DNA of 64,000 nucleotides. Source: Bradyrhizobium sp. JYMT SZCCT0428 (GTDB lineage Bacteria; Pseudomonadota; Alphaproteobacteria; Rhizobiales; Xanthobacteraceae). A program made the position numbers and the translations under genes. The notes below the pieces were generated by a model. It did no database searches. It was not told the origin of the DNA and saw only the letters and a program-made list of their open reading frames with translations. The first letter of the stretch is position 1. Each line of letters opens with the position of its first letter. Below are positions 35,426-43,971 of the stretch, in pieces. The stretch covers positions 26,420 through 90,419 of the forward strand of contig NZ_JAFCLS010000035.1 of assembly GCF_018131075.1 (NCBI RefSeq), read 5' to 3'.

Positions 35426-36288
35426 GCGCGATCGACGATCTGCCGCCGCTGCGCGACGTCATCCGCGAACACTCCCTGTCGGCCCGCAAAACGCTCGGCC
35501 AGAATTTTCTGCTCGACCTCAACCTCACGGCACGGATCGCGCGCGCCGCGGGTCCGCTCGAGGGCGCCACCATCATCGAGGTCGGCCCCGGCCCCGGCGG
35601 GCTGACGCGCGCGTTGCTGGCGCTGGGCGCGCGGCGCGTCATCGCCGTTGAGCGCGACGAACGCGCGCTGGCGCCGCTCGACTATATCGCCAAGCGCTAT
35701 CCGGGTCGGCTGGAGATCGTGCACGCCGACGCGCAGCATTTCGATCCCCGCCCCCTGCTCGGCGGCGAGCCGGCCAAGATCGTCGCCAACCTGCCCTACA
35801 ACATCGCCACGCCATTATTGGTGGACTGGCTCTCGATCGAGCCGTGGCCGCCCTGGTACGACATGATGGTGCTGATGTTTCAGCGCGAGGTCGCCGAACG
35901 GATCGTCGCGAAAGAAGACGACGAGGCCTATGGACGCCTCGCCGTGCTCGCCAACTGGCGCGCCGAAACCAAGATCCTGTTCGACATATCGCCGGCCGCC
36001 TTCGTGCCGCAGCCCAAGGTTACGTCGTCGGTGGTGCGGCTGGTACCGCGCAGCGCGCCGGAGCCGTGCGACCGCCGCGCGCTCGAGCAGGTGGCGGCTG
36101 CAGCCTTCGGCCAGCGCCGGAAAATGCTGCGCCAGAGCCTCAAATCGCTGTCGGTCGATCCGGCCCGGCTGGCCGCCGCCGCTGGCGTCGATGCGACCCG
36201 GCGCGCCGAGACGATCCCGGTTTCCGGCTTTGTTGCCATGGCCCGTGAATTGACCAATATACGAACCACAAAATCAAACGTTCCCTGA
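35422..36288 (+). CDS. rsmA: 16S rRNA (adenine1518/1519-N6)-dimethyltransferase
   Basis: 288 residues. SAM-binding motif EVGPGPGGLTRAL, catalytic NLPYNIATPLL (motif IV N-L-P-Y) and the N-terminal KTLGQNFLLD are all present. It dimethylates two adjacent adenines near the 3' end of 16S rRNA. Last gene of the LPS/pyridoxine/ribosome cluster. Confidence 0.97.
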   Translation: MSAIDDLPPLRDVIREHSLSARKTLGQNFLLDLNLTARIARAAGPLEGATIIEVGPGPGGLTRALLALGARRVIAVERDERALAPLDYIAKRYPGRLEIVHADAQHFDPRPLLGGEPAKIVANLPYNIATPLLVDWLSIEPWPPWYDMMVLMFQREVAERIVAKEDDEAYGRLAVLANWRAETKILFDISPAAFVPQPKVTSSVVRLVPRSAPEPCDRRALEQVAAAAFGQRRKMLRQSLKSLSVDPARLAAAAGVDATRRAETIPVSGFVAMARELTNIRTTKSNVP

Positions 36289-36300
36289 GGAGAAAATGCC

Positions 36301-37359
36301 ATGGCGCTGATGCGACGCCAATCGCTGGTCAAATTCGATGCGCCCCTGTGCGAAACCATCGTCGACACGCCCAAGCCTCAAGGCAACGAAGTCCTGGTAC
36401 GCATCGAACGTTGCGGGCTGTGCCACTCCGACCTGCACATCCAGGACGGCTACGCCGATCTCGGCGGCGGCAAGAAGCTCGATACCACGCGCGGCATGAC
36501 GCTGCCGTTCACGCTCGGCCATGAGATCGCGGGCGTGGTCGAGGAAGTCGGCCCCGATGCGCCGAAGGACCTGATCGGAAAGAAGCAGGCGGTATTCCCC
36601 TGGATCGGTTGCGGCCAGTGCCGCGACTGCGCGAATGGCGACGAGAACCTGTGCGTCAAGCAGCGCTTCCTCGGCGTCTCCATCGACGGCGGCTTTGCCA
36701 GCCACGTGCTGGTACCCGACGCGAAATATTTGCTGGATTACGATCCGCTGCCGGTCAACCAGGCCGCAACGCTGATGTGCTCCGGCGTCACCGCCTATGG
36801 TGCGCTCAAGCGCCTGGTCGATCGTCCACGGCAGCGTAACCTGCTGCTGATCGGGCTCGGCGGCGTCGGCATGATGGGACTGTCATTCGCGCAAGCGATG
36901 TTCACGCAGAAGATCGCGGTGGCGGACTTAAGCCCGGCCGCACGCGAGAGCGCCTTGAAGAACGGCGCCGCTGTCGCTTACGACCCGGCAGAGCCCGACG
37001 TGGTCAAGCGCATGATTAAGGAGACCGAGGGCGGCTTCGACGAGATCGTAGACTTTGCCGGCAACGAAAAATCGATGGCCTTTGCGGTTTCGGTCGTGGC
37101 GCGCGGCGGCAAGATCGTGGTCTCCGGCCTGATGGGCGGCAATTTCAGCCTGCCGATGGTGCAATGGGTCTACAAGCGCATGACCATCGAAGGATTCATG
37201 GTGGGCACGCTGGCCGAGGCCAGGGAATTGATGGCGCTGGCGCGCGCCGGCAAGATCAAGCCGACGCCGATGAAGGAAGAACCGATGGCCGACGTCCAGA
37301 AATGGATCGACGAGTTGCGGGCCGGCAAGGTCGTCGGGCGTATCGTGCTAAAGAACTGA
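36301..37359 (+). CDS. Zinc-dependent alcohol dehydrogenase
   Basis: 352 residues of the medium-chain dehydrogenase family. Catalytic zinc: CGLCHSDLHI and the later GHE of LGHEIAG; structural zinc: CGQCRDCANGDENLC. The nucleotide loop is GLGGVGMMG. GAGGAG lies upstream of the ATG. The stop follows GKVVGRIVLKN, a tail that recurs as a fragment 800 bp downstream. Substrate not determined; it could act on alcohols or aldehydes. Confidence 0.92.
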   Translation: MALMRRQSLVKFDAPLCETIVDTPKPQGNEVLVRIERCGLCHSDLHIQDGYADLGGGKKLDTTRGMTLPFTLGHEIAGVVEEVGPDAPKDLIGKKQAVFPWIGCGQCRDCANGDENLCVKQRFLGVSIDGGFASHVLVPDAKYLLDYDPLPVNQAATLMCSGVTAYGALKRLVDRPRQRNLLLIGLGGVGMMGLSFAQAMFTQKIAVADLSPAARESALKNGAAVAYDPAEPDVVKRMIKETEGGFDEIVDFAGNEKSMAFAVSVVARGGKIVVSGLMGGNFSLPMVQWVYKRMTIEGFMVGTLAEARELMALARAGKIKPTPMKEEPMADVQKWIDELRAGKVVGRIVLKN

Positions 37360-37816
37360 GGCGATGCAGGCGCGCAGCGTTGCCATGAATTGCGGCAACA
37401 GCGACGCTGTCGCGTCTTCCGAGGCATTACCGGTAAGTTAGATGCACCGTCACCGTAGTTCCACGGAATCGTTGGCGGTGTTGCTCCTGATCCTTCTTCC
37501 TCTATTCAACCAGCCAAAGCGAATCTTGTCCGGTCGTTGAATACCAGGCTTGGGGTCAAGCAAGGTATCCCAGGCCGCTTGCGCTTGCCATCGCTTGAAG
37601 GTGCTGCGCGTTTTTCGAATCGAGATCGATCTTCGTAGGCTGCATGCTGCAGCCGCGCGACCCGCAGGTGCCTCGTCGATGTGCACGCGATGATGCGGTC
37701 GCGATACCGAAACGCAACAGGCGACCGCAATCAGATGTCCTGCGCGGAATTGTAATGAAGGAACCAAACAGACTCAGGTTAGATTCCATGCAGTTGGAAT
37801 TTGGCAGGGGGCTCTA
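37360..37816. other. 457-bp region with no intact gene, probably decayed
   Basis: Short frames on the minus strand (for example 37645 to 37556, MQPTKIDLDSKNAQHLQAM) look like a fragment of a small antitoxin-like protein broken by a stop; the reading continues more sensibly in another frame, suggesting a frameshifted relic. A short repeat lies at 37443-37466. I would not call a gene. Confidence 0.4.
37443..37466 (+). repeat. Copy 1 of a 24-bp imperfect direct repeat
   Basis: TGCACCGTCACCGTAGTTCC followed by ACGG. A second copy at 38104-38127 differs at three positions. From memory, a motif of this form (complement GGAATTACGGTGACAGTGCA) recurs in many bacteria near REP-associated transposase genes; no transposase is present here. 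Confidence 0.6.
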
Positions 37817-38041
37817 ATGCCATACTTCAATTTTGATCTCGTCGTCGGCGCTGAGTTTAAAAACCAGGGCGGCATGATCCTCGAGAACACAGATTACGCG
37901 ATCGATAAGGCTGATAGCCTCGCGAACGAGCTTTGCATCGTTCGCCCCGAGCTGTGTTCGAAAGGATGTGCCGTGCGCGTTACGGACGGGGACAGTAACG
38001 AGCTCTACCGCACTCCGCTCGAGACTATCGGCCGCGGATGA
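37817..38041 (+). CDS. DUF6894-type small protein, 74 aa
   Basis: Begins MPYFNFDLVVGAEFKNQGGM and continues with an LANELCIVRPEL helix and a final VRVTDGDSNELYRTPLETI strand, the layout of the DUF6894 family common in rhizobia (aromatic start 'YFf...dg..', central helix, acidic 'V.De.G..l' strand). Precise role unknown. It sits alone between two decayed stretches and is flanked by the two copies of a 24-bp repeat. Confidence 0.7.
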   Translation: MPYFNFDLVVGAEFKNQGGMILENTDYAIDKADSLANELCIVRPELCSKGCAVRVTDGDSNELYRTPLETIGRG

Positions 38042-38103
38042 AATTGTCCGGTCGTGCACGATGAGCGCATGATCTTGCGAATTGCTGCGATGCGTCCATT
38101 GAG

Positions 38104-38127
38104 TGCACTGTCACCGTAATTCCCCGG
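38104..38127 (+). repeat. Copy 2 of the 24-bp imperfect direct repeat
   Basis: TGCACTGTCACCGTAATTCC followed by CCGG, same strand and orientation as copy 1. It is followed within 12 bp by the dehydrogenase-tail fragment. Confidence 0.6.
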
Positions 38128-38138
38128 TGGTGGCGCGC

Positions 38139-38177
38139 GACGGCAAGATGGTCGGCAGCATTGTTCTGAAGAACTGA
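38139..38177 (+). pseudogene. Fragment of a dehydrogenase C-terminus
   Basis: Translates as DGKMVGSIVLKN then stop, against AGKVVGRIVLKN then stop at the end of the intact alcohol dehydrogenase upstream. No start or remaining domain is present. It is best read as the relic of a second, deleted dehydrogenase gene, or a partial duplication of the first. Confidence 0.55.
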
Positions 38178-38230
38178 AGCGAGCCTGCTCGACAAAATAC
38201 GGTGCGAAATGACGACTGAAACAGAAGTCG

Positions 38231-38713
38231 TCATGCGCCGGCGAGCTGGATCAACTTGCGGCCGATCGGTTTGGGTTGTTCGCTGCGCAGGACCAGCGAC
38301 GTTGTTACAGAGCCGTGTTTGGCAACAGCGTCCACGATCGTTTCAAGCTGTTGCGGAGACGGCACGAAAACCTTGAGAATGAAACAATCCTCTCCGGTTA
38401 GTCGCAGCACCTCCATGACGTGAGGCATTTGGGAAAATTGCCTCAGGCAAGCCTGAATATGTTCGTGAGTTGTGCGCACGCGGATGACAGCCATCATTCC
38501 CAACCCCAGTGCGGCGGGGTTAATTCGAGCTCCATAGCCGGTAATGACGCCGCGCTCCTCCAGTCGCTTGACCCGTTCGGACGTCGCGGGCTGAGAGAGT
38601 CCGATCCTCCGGCCAAGCTCTGACATCGCGATACGTCCATCCTCCTGCATGGCCTCGATGATCGCGATGTCTGTGGGATCGATGGCTACGACGTTGTTTT
38701 CTCGGGATGACAT
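38231..38713 (-). CDS. Lrp/AsnC-family transcriptional regulator
   Basis: 160 residues from MSSRENNVVAIDPTDIAIIE. The winged HTH (~10-60) contains RIAMSELGRRIGLSQPATSE, and the ligand-binding RAM domain follows (VMEVLRLTGEDCFILKVFVP). Amino acids usually tune such regulators. It is divergent from an alpha/beta hydrolase gene across 112 bp and may control it. Confidence 0.92.
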   Translation of the reverse strand: MSSRENNVVAIDPTDIAIIEAMQEDGRIAMSELGRRIGLSQPATSERVKRLEERGVITGYGARINPAALGLGMMAVIRVRTTHEHIQACLRQFSQMPHVMEVLRLTGEDCFILKVFVPSPQQLETIVDAVAKHGSVTTSLVLRSEQPKPIGRKLIQLAGA

Positions 38714-38825
38714 GGGGTGAACCTTAAATCCATCGGTGCGCGCGCTTCTTTTCCGATCATTTCCCATTCCCGATCGCAACGGAAGACGTCAACTTTGTCC
38801 CCTTACAAGGGATAACGGAGCGGAC

Positions 38826-39365
38826 ATGGTTGAGATCATTATTGTGCCGGGGATCGGAGGATCGGGTGAGTTGCACTGGCAAACCCGCTGGGAAGGTGCA
38901 AATCCGCAATGGCGCCGCCTCCAATCGACGGACTGGAATCAGCCTGAACTCGATGACTGGATCGCGGCGCTAGATCGCGCGGTTGGTGCAGCCCGGCAGG
39001 CGCCGCTCCTCGTCGCTCACAGCCTGGGGTGCCTCCTGGTGGCGCATTGGCAGCAAGTTTCAACGGCGCCGGTGGCTGGCGCATTCCTCGTGGCGGTGCC
39101 GAACCCGGAAGCTCCGGCCTTCCCGGTCGAGGCCGCCGGTTTTGCCAATCCGCCGCGGACGGAATTCAGGTTTCCCTCGCTCATCGTCGCGAGCGCGGAC
39201 GACCCCTATGGCACGGTCGAATATGCCCGAGAGAGAGCGAACCAGTGGGGAGGCGGTATTGTCGAGGTCGGAGAACTCGGACACATCAACGAGACCAGCA
39301 AGCTTGCGGACTGGCCGCAGGGAAAGGCATTGTTCGCGGCTTTCGCCGCGGGAACAGCGAGCTGA
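38826..39365 (+). CDS. RBBP9/YdeN-family alpha/beta hydrolase
   Basis: 179 residues from MVEIIIVPGIGGSGELHWQT. The nucleophile elbow is LLVAHSLGCLLVAHW; the late Asp (ASADDPYGTVEYA) and His (ELGHINETSKL) complete a Ser-Asp-His triad. These small serine hydrolases have no settled physiological substrate. AACGGAG sits upstream of the ATG. Divergent from an Lrp-type regulator. Confidence 0.9.
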   Translation: MVEIIIVPGIGGSGELHWQTRWEGANPQWRRLQSTDWNQPELDDWIAALDRAVGAARQAPLLVAHSLGCLLVAHWQQVSTAPVAGAFLVAVPNPEAPAFPVEAAGFANPPRTEFRFPSLIVASADDPYGTVEYARERANQWGGGIVEVGELGHINETSKLADWPQGKALFAAFAAGTAS

Positions 39366-39428
39366 CGGCAAGGCAGTCCCGGCTAACGCCAGCCCCCCGC
39401 CGTCAGATCGGATCGCGTTTCTCCCGCC

Positions 39429-41105
39429 TCACCGCCCGCAGACGAAGCTGGCGGCATTTTTTGAATCGCCTGACTTGTATTGCGGCCAGGCCGGCCACTG
39501 GCAAAGCGGCAGTGAGCGATCAGCGGTGATCGGCAGCGCCGGTTGCTGTTCGACGACGGTGAGATTTCCAGGTGCACGGCCGCCCTCCACCCAGTCGACC
39601 AGAACCGACAGCATGTCGACGTTCGCCGGTGCGCCGCTTCCGACGTGGTCGACACCGGGCGCGGCATAGAGGCGGGCGAATTCGGCAGTCGCCGCCTCAC
39701 CCATCCGCTTCTGCACCTGTTCGAAATAACCGATCCCCGCGTAGGGGCTCTGCGCGTAGTCGGCCATGTATTCAAGCATGATGAGCTTGCCGCCCCGGGC
39801 CTTGAACGCGCTGAGGTCGGGATTGGTCGAATCCATCAGCCCGGAAACCTCGCGCACCCGCTCGGCAAAATCCTCCACCCGGTATTTGCGGACATCGAAA
39901 TTCGGATCGCGCGCGAAGATATGCGCGATGCCGCCCGCCCCGTAGACCCAGGCGATGCCGTTGGCAGGCACCGGCGGCAGCGCCGGAGGTGCGGAGCCCA
40001 GCCACCACGCACTCCATCCGCCGGTCGGGCCAAAGGATTTCGTCCCCTCGCCGGAAACGCCCCACCCCGGATATTCGGTGACGCCGTTGGCAAGCGCGAA
40101 CGGGAATTTATAGGGGGAAAGCAGCGTGCGAATGGCGGTGAGCTGCGCTTCGCTGAGGCACGAATCGCCGCTCGTGCCGCCGGCGCAGAGCAGTTTCGCC
40201 GGATCGAAGCGCGCCTTGCAGCCGACCGCGTCTTCCACCAGCGCATCGGCAACGCCGTCCTGCGCATCGCAGGCCGCGAGCACCGCATCGTGCACGACCT
40301 TGACCTGCGCCGGGCGAATCCACCCCTCCCCCCAGGTCGCAAGGCCGGCGCGGGTGCCGGCGTGCTGCAGGCCAACCCAGTTGATCACGGGAACGCGGGC
40401 GAAGATGCCGTCGAAGTCGTTCGGGTAGCGCTGCGCCATGGTCAGCCCCTCGCGGCCGCCTTCCGAACTGCCGACGAAATACATCCGCTCGGGCTTCGCG
40501 CCGTAAGCCCGCTCCATCAGCATGGCGGCAGCGTCGCGCACTTTCTTGTAGGAGGCATGCGCAAAATTGACGAAGGCCTCGTCGTTCGCGGCAAACAGCT
40601 GAGGCGGTTCGCCCGGCTTGGTCTCGTGACCGGAATCAGTGCCGTAGGTCGCAAACCCCCGCGCCAGCGGCGAGGCGCTGTCAAAGGGCGCGGCCGGCGG
40701 CAGGCTGAGCCCGGTGATCAACACGCCGTTGAATCCGCCGCCGCCATACTGCACCGAGCGCCCGTTCCATTGCAGCGGCAGATTGAGCTGAAAGCGGATC
40801 GGCGGCGCCTTCGGATCGGTCGGATCGATATGACCCAGCACCCGGCAGAATTGCGGGGTCGCGGGACTGATGCGGGCGGCGGGGGTCGGTCCGCCCGGCG
40901 CGACGGTCAGCGGCTTCGCCTCGGTGAGCGCGGCCGTATCGACCTTGATCGCGCCGCTGCCTGCACCCGACAATGCGGCGCACGCCGCGACCGGGTCGGC
41001 GCCGAGAGGTCGCTCGGCCGCAGCGGCCAAGGCTGGCAGTGCGATGAGACCGCATAGAAATACCGTCGTCGTGATTGGCCGCGATACGGCAAACTTCGTG
41101 CTCAT
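39429..41105 (-). CDS. Tannase/feruloyl-esterase family protein lacking the usual CS-HC pair
   Basis: 558 residues from MSTKFAVSRP with a signal peptide cut near LAAAAERPLG, so exported. The tannase-family core is clear: VQYGGGGFNGVLITGL, FATYGTDSGHE, nucleophile elbow VGSSEGGREG (Ser214), QHAG region, and a late GVDHVGSG with the candidate His. In known members the nucleophile is preceded by Cys and the His is followed by Cys, forming a disulfide; here the residues are Ser213 and Val. Likely an esterase on plant or aromatic esters; activity and substrate are inferred only from the family. Confidence 0.85.
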   Translation of the reverse strand: MSTKFAVSRPITTTVFLCGLIALPALAAAAERPLGADPVAACAALSGAGSGAIKVDTAALTEAKPLTVAPGGPTPAARISPATPQFCRVLGHIDPTDPKAPPIRFQLNLPLQWNGRSVQYGGGGFNGVLITGLSLPPAAPFDSASPLARGFATYGTDSGHETKPGEPPQLFAANDEAFVNFAHASYKKVRDAAAMLMERAYGAKPERMYFVGSSEGGREGLTMAQRYPNDFDGIFARVPVINWVGLQHAGTRAGLATWGEGWIRPAQVKVVHDAVLAACDAQDGVADALVEDAVGCKARFDPAKLLCAGGTSGDSCLSEAQLTAIRTLLSPYKFPFALANGVTEYPGWGVSGEGTKSFGPTGGWSAWWLGSAPPALPPVPANGIAWVYGAGGIAHIFARDPNFDVRKYRVEDFAERVREVSGLMDSTNPDLSAFKARGGKLIMLEYMADYAQSPYAGIGYFEQVQKRMGEAATAEFARLYAAPGVDHVGSGAPANVDMLSVLVDWVEGGRAPGNLTVVEQQPALPITADRSLPLCQWPAWPQYKSGDSKNAASFVCGR

Positions 41106-41316
41106 GCGATCCTCCCGCGGACCTCTCTTTTGGGTCCTGTCAGACGAAAACTGCCACAAAGCCCGACCGGCGTCACGCCTCGGCCTTGCAGCGACGCGCC
41201 ACCACCACGCAGCGACGCTGTCGAAGCATTAGGCCGCACCGATCGGACATCCGGCCCGCTTTTCGCGGGCCGCGCAGGCTGGTATCCTGTCGGCATATTG
41301 CGGGGAATTATTGGAT

Positions 41317-42675
41317 ATGCGCGGGGCTTTCGACGGCAAGGTCTGGACGTTTGCAGCGTTGGCGCTTCTGCTGTCGCTGATGCCAGCCGCGCCCGCCGCC
41401 GCCGAGAAACGTATCGCGCTCGTCGTGGGCAACTCCGCCTACCAAAACGTTCCACGGCTCGACAATCCACGCAATGACGCGACGCTGATGGCCAGCACGC
41501 TCGCCGGCCTCGGTTTTACCCTGGTCGGCGGCCGCGCCCAGCTCGATCTCGACAAATCGGCCATGGACACCGCCGTTCAGAATTTCGGCCGCCAGGTCCA
41601 GGGCGCCGACGTCGCGCTGTTCTACTACGCCGGCCATGGCGTTCAGGTCGCGGGTTCGAACTATCTGGTTCCGGTCGGCGCCAATCCGACGCGCGAGGCC
41701 GATGTCGATTTCCAGATGGTGGACGTCAACCTCGTGCTGCGCCAGATGCAGGGCTCGGGCACGCGGCTCAACATGGTGATCCTCGATGCCTGCCGTAACA
41801 ATCCGTTCGGCGCGCGCGGCCTGCGCGCCTCCGACGGCGGCCTCGCCCAGATGCGCGCGCCGGAAGGCACGCTGATTTCCTACGCGACGCAGCCCGGCAA
41901 CGTCGCGCAGGATGGCACCGGCGGCAACAGCCCCTACACCAAGGCGCTGGCGGCGACGATCAAGCAATCGGGCCTCGATATTTTCCAGACCTTCAACCAG
42001 GTCGGCCTTGCGGTGAAGCGCGAGACCGGAGGCGCGCAGCAGCCCTGGGTGTCGTCTTCGCCGATCGACGGCACGTTCTACTTTGTCGCGCCCAGTTCGC
42101 CCGCCTCGCCGCAGGTCGCGGTCGCACCGCAACCGGCGCCGCAGCTCTCCAGCACGCTACGCCCCGATCCCGACCGTATCCCGATCAAGGACGTCGCGCT
42201 GCTCAGGGAATTGAGCGACCGGCTTTACGAGCACAATTTCGATCCGGAGCCGCTCGACAGCAAGAACGGCATGCGGCTGGCGATCAGCCAGTTCCAGGCC
42301 AAGAGCAGCATGACGCCGACCGGCGAGGCCACCGAGGGCGTGCTGACGCGGCTGCGCAAGATGGACGATCTCAAGCCCTGGGGCTCGATCGTCTACGGCC
42401 CCGACAGCAACAAATGGGGCATCTCCTGGAATCACGCGTCGCGGCGCGCGGCGGTCGACGACGCGCTCAAGAATTGCGGATCGAGCAAATGTCCGCTCGA
42501 GCTGAGCTTCTATGGATCGCGCTGCGGCGCGTTTGCGATCTCGGGGAATTCCTACTCGCTGGTTCAGCGCGACACGGTCCAGCGCGCCAAGGAGGCCGCG
42601 CTTGACGAGTGCAACAAGGCTGGCAAGTCTTGCCGCATCATCGGTGCCGTCTGCGCCGACGGATCCGGCCGCTAG
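41317..42675 (+). CDS. Secreted caspase-like peptidase (C14) with DUF4189 domain
   Basis: 452 residues from the ATG after a TTG six bases upstream. Signal peptide to about AAAEKRI. The caspase-hemoglobinase domain (~31-250) has RIALVVGNSAYQNVPRL and the catalytic pair His107 (YYAGHG) and Cys159 (ILDACRNNPF). A linker leads to a C-terminal DUF4189-like domain (~345-450) with WGSIVYGPDSNKWGISWNHA and several paired Cys. Export makes it a periplasmic or surface enzyme, unlike cytosolic death proteases. It directly precedes two paralogous secreted proteins 33 bp away on the same strand. Confidence 0.9.
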   Translation: MRGAFDGKVWTFAALALLLSLMPAAPAAAEKRIALVVGNSAYQNVPRLDNPRNDATLMASTLAGLGFTLVGGRAQLDLDKSAMDTAVQNFGRQVQGADVALFYYAGHGVQVAGSNYLVPVGANPTREADVDFQMVDVNLVLRQMQGSGTRLNMVILDACRNNPFGARGLRASDGGLAQMRAPEGTLISYATQPGNVAQDGTGGNSPYTKALAATIKQSGLDIFQTFNQVGLAVKRETGGAQQPWVSSSPIDGTFYFVAPSSPASPQVAVAPQPAPQLSSTLRPDPDRIPIKDVALLRELSDRLYEHNFDPEPLDSKNGMRLAISQFQAKSSMTPTGEATEGVLTRLRKMDDLKPWGSIVYGPDSNKWGISWNHASRRAAVDDALKNCGSSKCPLELSFYGSRCGAFAISGNSYSLVQRDTVQRAKEAALDECNKAGKSCRIIGAVCADGSGR

Positions 42676-42720
42676 ATTTTACATTCGAGACATTGAAAGC
42701 ACCGGTTTATGCAAAACGCT
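42675..42720 (+). repeat. Duplicated leader, copy 1
   Basis: A 46-bp stretch covering the ribosome-binding region and first codons of the first paralogue matches 43270-43315 at about 41 of 46 positions. It shows that the two genes arose by tandem duplication including their 5' leader. Confidence 0.75.
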
Positions 42721-43233
42721 GTTCAACGTTCGATCAAGGTTGGCCTGCTCTGCCTTTTGATGTCGGTTGGGTTTGGAACGACCAGCTTCGCGCAATCCGG
42801 CAGCGCCGGCGGCAGCATCGGCAATGACGAGAAATCGCTGTCGGGATCGCGCACGACGCCGCGCGCGGTTGAGACCGAGAAGCCCGCACAACGCAGCAAG
42901 CCAAGGCCCGAGCCCGACGAACCGCGTCGCGCTTCGCGGAAGAGCGGCGGTGGAGGTGGCGGTGGCGGTGGTGGCGGCGGCAATTTCGACGGCACATGGG
43001 TTGCCCAATCCCAGGGCTGCGGCAACAGCACCGAGCGCTTCGTGATCAGCGGCGGCAGGATCTCGGGCGAATTGAGTTCCGGTCAAGTCAGTGCAAGCGG
43101 CTCTACGACGTCAGGCGGATCCGTCTCGGGTTTGAGTTGGAGCAGCTCCGGCCGTTTCTCGGGCCGCAGCGGCTCCGGAACGTTCAGGCGATCGGACGGC
43201 TGCTCCGGAACGTGGACAGCGTCGAAACAGTAA
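42709..43233 (+). CDS. Secreted Gly-rich protein, tandem paralogue 1
   Basis: 174 residues. Signal peptide (MQNAVQRSIKVGLLCLLMSV, cut near SFAQSG), then a shared block GSAGGSIGNDEKSLSGSR, a basic Pro/Arg/Glu linker, an uninterrupted Gly run of about 12, and a C-terminal beta-like domain FDGTWVAQSQGCG ... GTFRRSDGCSGTWTASKQ with two Cys pairs. No known domain. It lies 33 bp after the caspase-like gene. The Gly run is coded by GGC/GGT/GGA repeats and could vary in length. Confidence 0.85.
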   Translation: MQNAVQRSIKVGLLCLLMSVGFGTTSFAQSGSAGGSIGNDEKSLSGSRTTPRAVETEKPAQRSKPRPEPDEPRRASRKSGGGGGGGGGGGGNFDGTWVAQSQGCGNSTERFVISGGRISGELSSGQVSASGSTTSGGSVSGLSWSSSGRFSGRSGSGTFRRSDGCSGTWTASKQ

Positions 43234-43269
43234 CATCGCACTTGGCTCCCACTCGTCTCAGATGAAGCC

Positions 43270-43315
43270 GATTCTACATTCGAGAAATTGAAGGCACCTG
43301 TTTATGCAAAACGCC
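43270..43315 (+). repeat. Duplicated leader, copy 2
   Basis: Second copy of the 46-bp leader, upstream of and overlapping the start of paralogue 2. Confidence 0.75.
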
Positions 43316-43810
43316 GCTGGTCAACGCTCGGTCAGGATTGCTCTGTTCGCCCTGTTGACGTCAGCCGCATTCGGAGTAAGTGCCAGCTTGGCGCAATCCG
43401 GCAGCGCCGGCGGCAGTATCGGCAATGACGAGAAATCACTGTCCGGATCTCGCGCCACGCCGCGCGCGATTGAGACGGAGAAGCCCGCACGGCGCAGCAA
43501 GCCCGAAGCCGAGAGCCCACGCCGCGCCTCGCGCAGTGGTGGCGGTGGCGGCGGCAGTTTCGACGGCGCGTGGATGGTTACATCCGTCGGCTGCGGCGGC
43601 ACCACGACGGGCGCGGTGGTCGTGACCAGCGGCAGGATCATCGCCCAGGGCGTCAGTGGCACCGTCAGCGGCAACGGTTCCGCCCGCACGGTCGGCAATT
43701 TCAACGGCGTCACGGTCACCAGTTCCGGCCGTCTCTCCGGGCGAAGCGGCTCCGGAACGTTCCGGCAATCGACCGGTTGCGGTGGAACGTGGACAGCCAG
43801 CAAACAGTAG
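43304..43810 (+). CDS. Secreted Gly-rich protein, tandem paralogue 2
   Basis: 168 residues with the same plan as its neighbour: signal peptide (cut near SLAQSG), GSAGGSIGNDEKSLSGSR, basic linker, shorter Gly stretch (GGGGGG), then FDGAWMVTSVGCGGTTTG ... GTFRQSTGCGGTWTASKQ. Conservation is highest in the N-terminal block and the final ~25 residues; the domain interior has diverged, so the duplication is not recent. Possible partner or substrate of the adjacent caspase-like enzyme (inference). Confidence 0.85.
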   Translation: MQNAAGQRSVRIALFALLTSAAFGVSASLAQSGSAGGSIGNDEKSLSGSRATPRAIETEKPARRSKPEAESPRRASRSGGGGGGSFDGAWMVTSVGCGGTTTGAVVVTSGRIIAQGVSGTVSGNGSARTVGNFNGVTVTSSGRLSGRSGSGTFRQSTGCGGTWTASKQ

Positions 43811-43971
43811 CTTTCGTGCCTGTTTTCTGGGCTCTCGTTCGCCTCGAATATGGGGCCGGCGAGCCCCAATTATGCCCTACCCGCTCCGAAATTGCGGCCC
43901 ATTACGACCCAAGTCTTTAACGAAAACTTGAATCGTAAGCGTCGCGTAAGCGTTGCGTATCACCATCGGGG

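Noticed and set aside
37450..37767. 105-codon minus-strand frame after the dehydrogenase
   Set aside because: Composition is not protein-like over its length; only a short piece in another frame looks like a decayed small protein.
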